Below are positions 43,636 to 52,320 of a stretch of 64,000 nt of DNA, one piece after another (positions within the stretch are counted from its first letter, which is position 1; each line of letters begins with the position of its first letter). Both the position numbers and the translations under genes were made by a program. Source of the stretch: Muricauda sp. SCSIO 65647 (GTDB lineage: Bacteria; Bacteroidota; Bacteroidia; Flavobacteriales; Flavobacteriaceae). The stretch spans positions 2,921,501 through 2,985,500 of the forward strand of contig NZ_CP091037.1 in the NCBI RefSeq assembly GCF_021534965.1, given 5' to 3'. The notes below the pieces were generated by a model, which did not search any database, was not told the origin of the DNA, and worked only from the letters and a program-made list of their open reading frames with translations.

Positions 43636-44217
43636 CTAGCCGTGCATGGTTTCCTTTTTTCCAAGGTTTTTCATCAATTCGGCCTCATAATCGAGTAGAT
43701 CTTGCCATTTTCGGTCAACTTCTTCACGGTCGCCATATTTGCGGGCAAACGTCAAGAACATGGTGTAATGATTGGCCTCACTGACCATTAGTTTTCGGTA
43801 AAACTCTGACAGTTCTTCATCTTTGATGTTTTCTGACAACAACCTGAACCGTTCACAACTTCTGGCCTCGATGAGCGCCGCGTACAACAATTTATGTACC
43901 AAATGGGTCTCTCTGCTACCTCCCTTGGGGAAGAATTTCATGAGTTCGATGACGTATTCGTCTTTTCGTTCACGGCCCAGCGTCCATCCGCGTTTTAAAA
44001 TTTTGTCATGAACCAGTTTAAAATGCCCCATTTCTTCACGCGCCAAAGCCGTCATCTCTTTTACCAATTCTGATTTTTCAGGAAAACCTATGATTAAAGA
44101 AATGGCCGTACTGGCCGCCTTTTGTTCGCAGTAAGCATGGTCAGTGAGTATTTCTTCGATATTCTTTTCAACAATATTGACCCATCTGGGATCGGTTGGG
44201 AGCTTGAGTCCGAGCAT
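43636..44217 (-). CDS. miaE: tRNA-(ms2io6A37) hydroxylase (MiaE)
   Basis: A 193-residue ferritin-like diiron protein. Iron ligands are in DHAYCEQKAAS (E near residue 32), AREEMGHFKLVH (ExxH), EARSCERFRLL and SEANHYTMF. MiaE hydroxylates the isopentenyl group of ms2i6A at position 37 of tRNAs. It is a lone gene between ppx (convergent, 7 bases) and eboA (divergent), with no other tRNA modification genes nearby. Confidence 0.92.
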   Translation of the reverse strand: MLGLKLPTDPRWVNIVEKNIEEILTDHAYCEQKAASTAISLIIGFPEKSELVKEMTALAREEMGHFKLVHDKILKRGWTLGRERKDEYVIELMKFFPKGGSRETHLVHKLLYAALIEARSCERFRLLSENIKDEELSEFYRKLMVSEANHYTMFLTFARKYGDREEVDRKWQDLLDYEAELMKNLGKKETMHG

Positions 44218-44294
44218 GGTATATTTTTAAAAAATGAATTTCACAAAGATATCAATATTGCGTAGTGTTTATAATAAAAACAACCTATGATGGT

Positions 44295-44302
44295 TATCTT
44301 TG
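44295..44302 (+). promoter_or_regulatory. Minus-7 element upstream of eboA
   Basis: TATCTTTG is an exact TAnnTTTG element 35 bases before the ATG at 44338. It lies inside the in-frame extension that starts at 44287, supporting 44338 as the true start. No clear upstream box. Confidence 0.45.
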
Positions 44303-44337
44303 TTAAATACTCCAAACAAAACTTTATCACAATTTTT

Positions 44338-45195
44338 ATGCACCACACCGCATCTGGTAGATCGCTCTCTGAACTGGTCGAACAACACCTTCCAGCAGAG
44401 ACAAAAAACTGGTTTTCACAAAAAATACGACAGGTGGCCAGTGAAAAATCAGCTCGTCAACTTTACTTGGCCTATAGCCTATGCCATACAAAATTTAAGG
44501 ATGTGCCATTTGATGCCTCAAAATGCAACGATAGTGTCTTGGCAGCATTTTTGATCCAACGGGAGGCAAATCTGGTAGAAGTAGGGCGTCTGGCGTTATT
44601 GGTCAATGCGCTTGAGGCAGATGCCGACTTTTTTGTAGATAAAATTGTTCACTTGATACAGATGTCAGATAGCAAAGAATTGGAAACCATTCTAAAATAT
44701 CTGGTCTTGCTTCCTGAAGCCGAAAAGTTTTGTTGGGCAGCGGTCGATGCCCTGCGAACCAATATCTCGACGGTATTTGATGCCATTTCTCTAAATAATC
44801 CCTACCCATCACTTTATTTTAATGACCAGCAATGGAACCAGATGTACTTAAAGGCAGTTTTTATTGGTAGTGACCTGAGCAGAATAAAAGGCGTCGATGA
44901 ACGGGCTAACGAAGATTTGGCAAGGATCATTTCTGACTATGCCCATGAGCGCTGGGCGGCCTCACGAGATGTTGACCCTTTAATATGGCGGCCAACCCCA
45001 AACTACTTGCAAGGTGTTTTGCTCGAGGATATGAAAAGACTTTTGGGCAGTAGTGATATTGCTGAGAACAGAGCAGGCGCATTATGCTGTTATTACAGCC
45101 AACTGCAAGATGCAAAGAAGTTGTTGGCCGATCATCAAGATTTGGTAAAGAAAATCGAAAGCGGCGACCTGACTTGGTCAACTATCAATTCTTAG
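44338..45195 (+). CDS. eboA: EboA domain-containing protein
   Basis: A 285-residue soluble, mostly helical protein (start MHHTASGRSLSELVEQHLP). It contains the EboA-type features ASEKSARQLYLAYSLCHTKF, LEADADFFVDKIVHLIQMSD and SHERW-like DYAHERWAASRDVDP followed by WRPTPNYLQG. EboA is the first protein of the Ebo cluster, found in some cyanobacteria, Bacteroidota and eustigmatophyte plastids. Its biochemical role is unknown. Unlike the usual order, eboB-F do not follow directly; they resume 4.1 kb downstream beyond two inverted genes. An ATG at 44287 is rejected because of the promoter element. Confidence 0.85.
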   Translation: MHHTASGRSLSELVEQHLPAETKNWFSQKIRQVASEKSARQLYLAYSLCHTKFKDVPFDASKCNDSVLAAFLIQREANLVEVGRLALLVNALEADADFFVDKIVHLIQMSDSKELETILKYLVLLPEAEKFCWAAVDALRTNISTVFDAISLNNPYPSLYFNDQQWNQMYLKAVFIGSDLSRIKGVDERANEDLARIISDYAHERWAASRDVDPLIWRPTPNYLQGVLLEDMKRLLGSSDIAENRAGALCCYYSQLQDAKKLLADHQDLVKKIESGDLTWSTINS

Positions 45196-45220
45196 GCTTT
45201 TTTCAAATTTCGACGATATC

Positions 45221-47167
45221 CTATTTGTTCAATGAATTGATCCATGCCGCAATCTTTAGGGCTTCTTCTTTGGGCACTTGTGGCATAGGCGCCATGGGCG
45301 TGGCATATTCTGGCCAGTTCTTTGGTTGCGGATTGTAGATAAGCTCCACGATTTTTTCATTGCTATACCCCCTTTCGGCAATGGCCATAAAAGATGGTCC
45401 GACCATACGCTTGTCTTTGACATGGCAGGCTATACAGGTATTGTTCGTCAACAGTGGTTGAACTTGGGCATCGGTCAATACCGCAGTTTTTTTGGTAGCC
45501 GCTTTTTTCTTCCTGGAAACAACCTTTTTGCCCTTGCTGGTCTTTTTTGTACGTTTTGTGGAGAGCACTGAAAGTGGAAGTTTTTCCCCATCGGGGATGT
45601 TGTTCATCGTGTAGAAAAATGTAGGGTGCAACACGGGATGCCCCCCAACTTTTGATTTGATCCCTTGAAGCGTCACTTCATGCACATTGTAGCGGTTGTG
45701 TTTTTCAGTGACCAAACGAACTTTTAGGCCATCATCACTTACTTTTACGCCTTTGATGATGATATCTTCGATATTGGTTTGTGGACTTCCATATACTGGA
45801 TGGTACTTGTACAAATAGGTTTTGACGGAATACGAATCGAGATTTTCCGCAGTCGATTTGTCCACAGGTTTGGTGAACTCGATTTCAAAGCCATCGGGCA
45901 TGGCCTTTGCGGTCTTCATTTCGAAAGGCATTCTGCCTGTCCATGTCAAAAATTCCAATCCTGAATTGGTCGTGCCTGCCGATCCCCAACCACGATTGGT
46001 CTCGCCTGCGAAGAGATTGCCATTACTATCAAAATCCATTCGCATGACCCCAGATTGAAATCCAGACCTGAAATCAAATGCAACACCTTGGTACTCGCCT
46101 TTTACCTTTTCGAGAACGACCCTCATGATTTTGCTTTGCCCTTGGTCTCCGATAAACAGTTGGCCGGCAAATGGACCGAATTTACCGTTGGTGTCATCAA
46201 CAAGTAGCTGTGAATTTGAAATACCCATGATACCATGTGGCAAAATAACCGCTGGCAATTGCAATTCAGAAAAATCTGCCTTTACCTCATACAAGAAATC
46301 GGGGTCTTTTTCGTCGATGATGTTCTCGGGCTTCACGTATCGTCCATTTTTTTTGACCTGACGTATATCAATGCGTTCGTAGAACTCGGCTTCTGTAAGT
46401 TTGACAGGTGAATTGGGTTCTTGTGTCCATCGTAATCCCGCAGGATGCCCAGTAAAGACACCTTTGGGCAGATGCCAAATACCTCCTGAACCGACCCAAT
46501 CGCCTTGGTTATCTGCATAGAAAAGTTCTCCGTCGATCAGTCCATATCCAGCTGGTGAGCGCATACCTGTTGCCCAAGGCTCCATTTGCCCATCTTCGGT
46601 AATTTTCATTGTCCATCCCCGCCATGGTACTCGACTTTCACCGCGCCACCATTCATCACTGCCAAAAGCCACATTTGTGGTCACGAAAAATGTATTGTCA
46701 GGTGCCAAAACGGGCCCAAAAGAATATTCATGGTAATGTGTCGAAAGGGGCCAAGCATAAATGGTACGGTATTCGTCGGCAATGCCGTCCCCGTTTGTAT
46801 CGGTCAATTTGGTGAGTTCTCCACGCTGGGTCGTGTACAATGACCCATTTTTATGGGCAAGGCCCAAGGGCTCATGAAGGCCACTTGCAAATTTTTTGAA
46901 TATGGCCCGGTTGCCATTGGCCATAGTGGGGTTTTCGATAATCCACACATCGCCCCTACGAGTGGCAACGGCAAGACTTCCATTGGGCAATGATTGTACC
47001 CCACCTCCCTCTAAATGCACTCCCTCAGGTGTAGGGAGTGTTGTCAATGTGTAGTAATCCTGTTCTTTAGGTAGATTCTGACCGTTTGAGGCATGCCATA
47101 CGAACATGGCCGACAATACGGCGAGCGGTGTGATGACAACTTTTTTCGATAGGAAAGGAATATTCAT
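45221..47167 (-). CDS. Exported beta-propeller protein with C-terminal c-type cytochrome domain
   Basis: A ~648-residue protein with an N-terminal signal (VVITPLAVLSAMFVWHASNG). Residues ~35-420 form an NHL/PQQ-type propeller (SLPNGSLAVATRRGDVWIIE; KLTDTNGDGIADEYRTIYAW), then a beta domain, then a striking Lys/Arg-rich linker (about residues 538-561). It ends in a monoheme c domain with CIACH and a Met-rich distal loop (TPMAPMPQVP). An electron-transfer role in sugar or alcohol oxidation is inferred. The upstream gene's stop overlaps its start (TAATG); an ATG at 47173 is the alternative. It lies inside the Ebo locus, opposite strand. Confidence 0.82.
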   Translation of the reverse strand: MNIPFLSKKVVITPLAVLSAMFVWHASNGQNLPKEQDYYTLTTLPTPEGVHLEGGGVQSLPNGSLAVATRRGDVWIIENPTMANGNRAIFKKFASGLHEPLGLAHKNGSLYTTQRGELTKLTDTNGDGIADEYRTIYAWPLSTHYHEYSFGPVLAPDNTFFVTTNVAFGSDEWWRGESRVPWRGWTMKITEDGQMEPWATGMRSPAGYGLIDGELFYADNQGDWVGSGGIWHLPKGVFTGHPAGLRWTQEPNSPVKLTEAEFYERIDIRQVKKNGRYVKPENIIDEKDPDFLYEVKADFSELQLPAVILPHGIMGISNSQLLVDDTNGKFGPFAGQLFIGDQGQSKIMRVVLEKVKGEYQGVAFDFRSGFQSGVMRMDFDSNGNLFAGETNRGWGSAGTTNSGLEFLTWTGRMPFEMKTAKAMPDGFEIEFTKPVDKSTAENLDSYSVKTYLYKYHPVYGSPQTNIEDIIIKGVKVSDDGLKVRLVTEKHNRYNVHEVTLQGIKSKVGGHPVLHPTFFYTMNNIPDGEKLPLSVLSTKRTKKTSKGKKVVSRKKKAATKKTAVLTDAQVQPLLTNNTCIACHVKDKRMVGPSFMAIAERGYSNEKIVELIYNPQPKNWPEYATPMAPMPQVPKEEALKIAAWINSLNK

Positions 47168-49059
47168 TACCATGTGATTTTGTATTTGATCGTATTGCCG
47201 TTGACGGGCAACAACAATTCGGTTTGGTCATTGATTTTTCTTGTAATGGGTGTGTGCCCACTTTCAATGCTCAGATAGTACTGATGGTCGTTCAGTACAT
47301 ATACCTTTTCTTTTAATTGCTCAACTTTGCCAGTGGCAATCTTATAGTACCAGTTTTGTTCGTTTCCTTCGGAAAAGGAAATTTCATTTATAAGGGAACT
47401 GTCATCGTCTGTAGGAATGATTTTGTTCTCGACCTCAACATTTTTGTAGCTGTACCGGAACGATGGTAGTCCTGTGCTTGGGTCGATGACATAGCCCAAT
47501 GGTTGGTAATCACCGGTGCCATCCATCGGAAATTCTTGCTGCAAATTGTCCAATTCACCCAGCGGATGTCCCAAGAATGTCCACTGTACGTCACCACGGG
47601 GTTGAAATGACCCATTGCCCCGATTATGCCACATGGGCGTGGCATCGACAAAATCACCCCGCCAGGCCCCTATCAAATTACCGGCCTTCAGATCATAGAC
47701 ATAGTTGATGCCCCCTGGAATGCCCACCCCCAAAGTATGTGACAATTTTTTATCATTTCCGTTAAAGCTTACAAAACCTCGCAGCAATCTTGGCCGGTTG
47801 CCAACATCAACATAAATTGGTGAAACGTAACCTACTGATGGTGGGTACGAATCCAAGGCATGCAGTTTTTTCGGATTTGAGTCTGTCGTACGGATTGAAA
47901 ACCCCAGTCTTGGTGGTAACCACCCCGCTGCTTTTATATTTTTTAGTTCGAGTTGATGCGTCCCTTTCTTCAAGAAAATGTCTCCCACCTGTTGCCCACG
48001 GTCATAACTCGAGTTGGCCCGAACAACACTCTTGTTGTTGACCAACAAGTCAAAACCACCGGTAAAGCCTATCGTGAATATATATTTTGCATCTTTTGGT
48101 ACATTGAGTTCTCCTTTGAAAACCAATCCGTACTGGTCTTCTTCACCGGTTAAGTTCACATCTATGTTCTGGGTTTGCCCAGTTTGTGCGGGTTCGGCAG
48201 AGGAGATGTCTTCCAAATCTTTGAACTCACCCTTATAACTGGTGAACGATAGCTCGTTCAAAGAGACATCTAAATCAGAGAGCAATATATATTTGATGTT
48301 GCGAAAGGCCACGGGCCCATGATCACCCTGAATCATCAATGGCCCTGCAGGCGTTTCTTCTTTTGAAATAGGACCTCCCGTAGGTCTAGGGATCTCAACA
48401 TTATTGTGGATCAACACATCATTGAGATATACACTGACCAAACGTGCATTTTTGATTTTTTTTCCTGAAGCATCAAATTTTGGTGCCTGAAAGTGGATGT
48501 TGAGTTTTTGCCATAGCCCTGGTGCTTTTGCGGCATTGGCAAGTGGTGCCACGCCCATGAACACTTTTTCAGGTTCTTTTTCCCAATTACGGTAAAGTCC
48601 GCCTATATCGCCATATTTTGGCTGTCTTGTTCCCCAACTGTCCATTATTTGTATCTCATAACGGCCTTGTAGGTAAATTCCAGAATTGGAACCTTTTGGA
48701 ACCATGACCTCCATTTCAAGTTTAATGTCACCATGTTCCCATTTGGTGAGCAGGTGCTTTTCTTGGCCCGGCTTATAATCGTTGTACAAAATTCCTGTTC
48801 CAGGCCTCGTTTTGATCGGGCCAACATCGATGACGCCTTTTTTTCGCCTTCTGCGCTGTTCTTTTTTTGAAAGTGGCTGTGCCTGTGCCTTGGCATATTG
48901 CAATGCATTGATATTGGGGTCAACTGAGATATCACCAATGATTTGCCAATTTAAAAAGGGTCCTTGAAAATCATCAAGAACGGTCAGATCGATATTATTT
49001 TGGGCTGTGCAAATGAAGCTAAATGCTAAAAAAAGTAGAAAAGTGAAAAATGGCTTCAT
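47167..49059 (-). CDS. DUF1080 (3-keto-disaccharide hydrolase-like) protein with PA14-like domain
   Basis: A 630-residue exported protein (signal MKPFFTFLLFLAFSFICTAQ). Residues ~90-265 form a DUF1080 laminin-G-like domain (KLEMEVMVPKGSNSGIYLQG; MIQGDHGPVAFRNI). Residues ~310-405 resemble PA14 (AKYIFTIGFTGGFDLLVNNK), and the C-terminal ~200 residues are a beta domain of unknown type. A basic patch (KKEQRRRRKK, residues 65-74) precedes DUF1080. DUF1080 enzymes cleave 3-keto-glycosides or bind sugars. Transcribed with the cytochrome protein. Confidence 0.82.
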   Translation of the reverse strand: MKPFFTFLLFLAFSFICTAQNNIDLTVLDDFQGPFLNWQIIGDISVDPNINALQYAKAQAQPLSKKEQRRRRKKGVIDVGPIKTRPGTGILYNDYKPGQEKHLLTKWEHGDIKLEMEVMVPKGSNSGIYLQGRYEIQIMDSWGTRQPKYGDIGGLYRNWEKEPEKVFMGVAPLANAAKAPGLWQKLNIHFQAPKFDASGKKIKNARLVSVYLNDVLIHNNVEIPRPTGGPISKEETPAGPLMIQGDHGPVAFRNIKYILLSDLDVSLNELSFTSYKGEFKDLEDISSAEPAQTGQTQNIDVNLTGEEDQYGLVFKGELNVPKDAKYIFTIGFTGGFDLLVNNKSVVRANSSYDRGQQVGDIFLKKGTHQLELKNIKAAGWLPPRLGFSIRTTDSNPKKLHALDSYPPSVGYVSPIYVDVGNRPRLLRGFVSFNGNDKKLSHTLGVGIPGGINYVYDLKAGNLIGAWRGDFVDATPMWHNRGNGSFQPRGDVQWTFLGHPLGELDNLQQEFPMDGTGDYQPLGYVIDPSTGLPSFRYSYKNVEVENKIIPTDDDSSLINEISFSEGNEQNWYYKIATGKVEQLKEKVYVLNDHQYYLSIESGHTPITRKINDQTELLLPVNGNTIKYKITW

Positions 49060-49290
49060 ACAAGAATGTTTGAATTAGTAGATGAAGGTAAAGGCCTAAA
49101 AGTAAAAATACAAACCAGTTCCTTTAATAAAATTTGCTGGATGACGTATCGGGGCACATGAACGTATTCTAAATTCGCGAAAAGTACTTATGGCAAGGGT
49201 GTTTTGGTACCATTCATATGTTTGGGCATCTTTTATGTCATCGTGCCTTCTTTTTTTGTTTCACCCCATGTTTTTTAAGTTGTCATTGCC

Positions 49291-49298
49291 TAGCTTTG
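49291..49298 (+). promoter_or_regulatory. Minus-7 element of the eboB-F operon
   Basis: TAGCTTTG matches TAnnTTTG, 33 bases before the eboB ATG, in the 272-base spacer separating eboB from the divergent DUF1080 gene. The upstream box is weak. The rest of the spacer shows no gene. Confidence 0.45.
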
Positions 49299-49331
49299 TT
49301 GAAAACAAAAAAAATTGAACAATAGCAGAAT

Positions 49332-50240
49332 ATGGAAGAAAAATTGATGTTCATTGATCCACACGTACACATGACATCGCGAACTACCGATGATTATGAG
49401 GCAATGGCCGAGGCAGGTGTCGTGGCTGTGATCGAGCCTTCGTTTTGGTTAGGCCAACCCCGCACCCAAGTGGGGTCTTTTCAAGATTATTTTAGTAGTT
49501 TGATAGGTTGGGAGCCTTTTCGTGCCAGCCAATTCGGCATCAAGCATTACTGTACCATCGGGCTCAATTCAAAAGAGGCCAATAATGAAGCATTGGCAGA
49601 ACAGGTGATGGAGTTGTTGCCCCTGTACCTTCATAAAGAAAATGTGTTGGCCGTGGGCGAGATCGGGTACGACGACCAAACCCCCGCAGAGGACAACTAT
49701 TTTAGACAGCAATTAGAACTGGCCAAAGAATTTGATATGCTGGTTCAGGTACACACGCCCCATAGGGATAAAAAGGCGGGCACCATTCGTAGTATGGAGG
49801 TATGTTTAGAACACGGTTTTGACCCAAATAAGGTGATCATTGACCATAATAATGAAGAAACCGTTCAAGAGGTGCTTGACAGAGGCTTCATTGCAGCTTT
49901 TACCATTTACCCGAAAACCAAAATGGGCAATGAGCGTATGGTCGAGGTGGTAAGACGTTTTGGTAGCCATAATATCATTGTTGACAGCTCTGCAGATTGG
50001 GGTGTAAGTGACCCACTTGCCGTACCCAAGACCGCATCTTTAATGCTAAGGAACGGAATCGCCAAAGAAGATGTGATCAAGACTTGCTACCAAAATGCCC
50101 TCGATGTATTTTCGCAATCTGGCAAGATAGATGAAAGCCATTGGTTGGATGCTCCGGGGATCGACCAAAGTGAACTCTTCAACGACAATAGCGTGCTAAG
50201 GGGCCAAGAGCCTAGAATCGACAACGGGAAAATTGTTTGA
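49332..50240 (+). CDS. eboB: TatD-family metal-dependent hydrolase EboB
   Basis: A 302-residue amidohydrolase-fold protein. Metal ligands are visible in FIDPHVHMTSR (HxH), VGEIGYDDQ (Glu), VQVHTPHRDK (His), VIIDHNNEE and VDSSADWGVSDPL (late Asp). It belongs to the TatD-like branch found in Ebo clusters. The substrate is unknown. It is the first gene of the plus-strand run eboB-F-TM220; its TGA overlaps the ATG of eboC. Confidence 0.87.
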   Translation: MEEKLMFIDPHVHMTSRTTDDYEAMAEAGVVAVIEPSFWLGQPRTQVGSFQDYFSSLIGWEPFRASQFGIKHYCTIGLNSKEANNEALAEQVMELLPLYLHKENVLAVGEIGYDDQTPAEDNYFRQQLELAKEFDMLVQVHTPHRDKKAGTIRSMEVCLEHGFDPNKVIIDHNNEETVQEVLDRGFIAAFTIYPKTKMGNERMVEVVRRFGSHNIIVDSSADWGVSDPLAVPKTASLMLRNGIAKEDVIKTCYQNALDVFSQSGKIDESHWLDAPGIDQSELFNDNSVLRGQEPRIDNGKIV

Positions 50241-51130
50241 TGCGTAAGCTTAAGGCTTATTTACAGCTCTGTAGACCGGCAAATTTACCGACAGCTGCGG
50301 CCGACATTATGGCCGGGTTTGCATTGGCCGGATTCTGGGTCGCGAACCAAGAAAATGAGCATGGTTTTGAGGGGGTGTTGATGCCGATGTTTACATTGGT
50401 AACGGCCTCCATTCTTCTATATGCTGGCGGGGTGGTGCTGAATGATTTTTTTGATAGGGACATTGATAGGGTAGAGCGCCCCGAGCGCCCTATACCCAAA
50501 GGTGTTGTGCGAGCGGGTAATGTTCTGGCTTTTGGTTTGGTACTGCTACTGACGGGCGTACTATTGTCTTTTTTGTGGCATTCAACGAGTGGTTTCGTTT
50601 CTTTGGCATTGGCGTTTTCTATCGTGGCCTACGATGCCTTTTCAAAGAAAAGCAAAGTGTTGGGACCTTTGAATATGGGATTGTGCAGGGCATTGAATTT
50701 GCTCTTGGGAATATCTGTTTTTGGATATTTCACACATTTAGAATACCTGATCATACCCTTGATTTTCATTGCTGCGGTTACCCTTATCAGTCGTGGTGAA
50801 GTGCATGGCAATAACCAAAAATCCATTCTTTTGGCCGGAATTTTATATGTTTTGGTCATTTTTTGCGTTATTTTCTTTCAAGAGTCAAGGTATATGGTCA
50901 GTTTGCCATTTATCGTATTGTTTGCTTTGATGGTTTTTCTGCCACTGTTGAAAGCATATCGGGTCAATACGGCCGATAACATAAAAAAAGCGGTAAAAGC
51001 AGGTGTGCTGTCCATTATTTTACTCGATGCCGCCATTGTGGCGGGCCATTCTAACGTAGTAATTGCTCTTATGACTTTATTATTGTTGCCATTGTCGGTT
51101 TTGTTGTCAAAAGCGTTCGCAGTTACTTAA
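50240..51130 (+). CDS. eboC: UbiA-like prenyltransferase EboC
   Basis: A 296-residue membrane protein with eight to nine predicted helices. The first aspartate-rich motif is NDFFDRDIDRVERPERPIPK and the second region is VAYDAFSKKSK. UbiA enzymes join a prenyl diphosphate to an aromatic or polar acceptor at the inner membrane. Start set at the ATG 50240 (TGATG overlap with eboB); a TTG at 50237 precedes it. The acceptor is unknown; in the Ebo context it may be made by the EboD branch. Confidence 0.87.
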   Translation: MRKLKAYLQLCRPANLPTAAADIMAGFALAGFWVANQENEHGFEGVLMPMFTLVTASILLYAGGVVLNDFFDRDIDRVERPERPIPKGVVRAGNVLAFGLVLLLTGVLLSFLWHSTSGFVSLALAFSIVAYDAFSKKSKVLGPLNMGLCRALNLLLGISVFGYFTHLEYLIIPLIFIAAVTLISRGEVHGNNQKSILLAGILYVLVIFCVIFFQESRYMVSLPFIVLFALMVFLPLLKAYRVNTADNIKKAVKAGVLSIILLDAAIVAGHSNVVIALMTLLLLPLSVLLSKAFAVT

Positions 51131-51141
51131 TTTTGCAGAGT

Positions 51142-52320
51142 ATGAAATCGGTTTCGACCATATCACAATCTTTTTCAGTGCAGTACAGCTATCGACTGTA
51201 TTTTACCGACCACCTTTTTTCTCCAAAAAATACATTGTTTCAAGAGCTTATAAACACACGCACCGATGGCGAAAAGACCAAATTGCTGTTTGTTGTAGAT
51301 GGGCAGGTAGCCGCAAAGCACCCATCATTGGTTCATGATATTGGTAATTATTGCCAGTGTTTTGACCATTTAGATTGTCTTGAAGTACTATTGGTGCCAG
51401 GCGGTGAACAAAGCAAGAATGAACACGAGAACCCAAAGAAGGTGTTAAGGGCCATCAATGAAAAAGGCATTTGCCGACATTCGTACGTGGTGGCCATAGG
51501 TGGTGGTGCCGTTATCGATATGGTAGGCTATGCCGCAGCAACTGCCCACAGAGGGGTTAGGCTTATTCGGGTACCAACGACCGTGCTTGCACAGAATGAT
51601 GCCGCTGTAGGGGTCAAAAACGGAATCAATGAATTCGGAAAGAAGAATTTTTTGGGCACCTTTGCCATTCCAGATGCGATAGTCAACGACTTCACCTTTT
51701 TGTCCACTTTAGACCAACGCGATTGGATTTCAGGAATCGCCGAGGCCATAAAAGTGGCCTTGATAAAAGATGCTTCTTTTTTTGATTTCTTGGAAACCAA
51801 TGCTGTAGCACTTGCCCAAAGGCAAAAAGACCCTATGCAACACTTGATTCATCGATGTGCTGAAATTCATATGCAACATATCGCTACAGGTGGTGACCCG
51901 TTCGAAAGCGGTTCTTCAAGACCTTTGGATTTTGGTCATTGGGCCGCGCACAAACTCGAGCAGATGAGTGACTATACATTGCGCCATGGCGAAGCGGTCG
52001 CGATGGGCATTGCGCTCGATGTTACCTATGCCAATTTGATTGGTCTGGCAGATGATAATGCTTTGGCACGGGTGTTGAAAGTGTTGGGCGATATTGGCTT
52101 TGAACTTCAGATTCCCTTGAAAAGCAAAACGGAAGTCGATGAGTTGTTAAAGGGAATTGAAGAATTCAGGGAACATTTAGGAGGGCAGCTTACCATTACC
52201 CTGATCTCTGGAATTGGAAAAAAAGTTGATGTACACCAAATCGATTTGAAGAAAATGCACGAAGCCATTGCTTTGCGAAGCGTGGGCATAGAAGAGCTAT
52301 CTTACCGATATGATGGTTAG
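51142..52320 (+). CDS. eboD: 3-dehydroquinate synthase-like protein EboD
   Basis: A 392-residue protein of the dehydroquinate synthase / sugar-phosphate cyclase superfamily. The NAD site VVAIGGGAVIDMVGYAAATA, RVPTTVLAQNDAAVGVKNGI and zinc ligands in GIAEAIKVALIKD, FGHWAAHKLE and RHGEAVAMGIA are present. It is not expected to be the housekeeping AroB; cluster homologues probably cyclise a different sugar phosphate. It overlaps eboE by about 8 bases. Confidence 0.88.
   Translation: MKSVSTISQSFSVQYSYRLYFTDHLFSPKNTLFQELINTRTDGEKTKLLFVVDGQVAAKHPSLVHDIGNYCQCFDHLDCLEVLLVPGGEQSKNEHENPKKVLRAINEKGICRHSYVVAIGGGAVIDMVGYAAATAHRGVRLIRVPTTVLAQNDAAVGVKNGINEFGKKNFLGTFAIPDAIVNDFTFLSTLDQRDWISGIAEAIKVALIKDASFFDFLETNAVALAQRQKDPMQHLIHRCAEIHMQHIATGGDPFESGSSRPLDFGHWAAHKLEQMSDYTLRHGEAVAMGIALDVTYANLIGLADDNALARVLKVLGDIGFELQIPLKSKTEVDELLKGIEEFREHLGGQLTITLISGIGKKVDVHQIDLKKMHEAIALRSVGIEELSYRYDG

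Noticed and set aside
51142-52320. Housekeeping aroB call for the dehydroquinate synthase-like gene
   Set aside because: It is embedded in the Ebo operon and has Ebo-type neighbours on both sides, so EboD is the better call.
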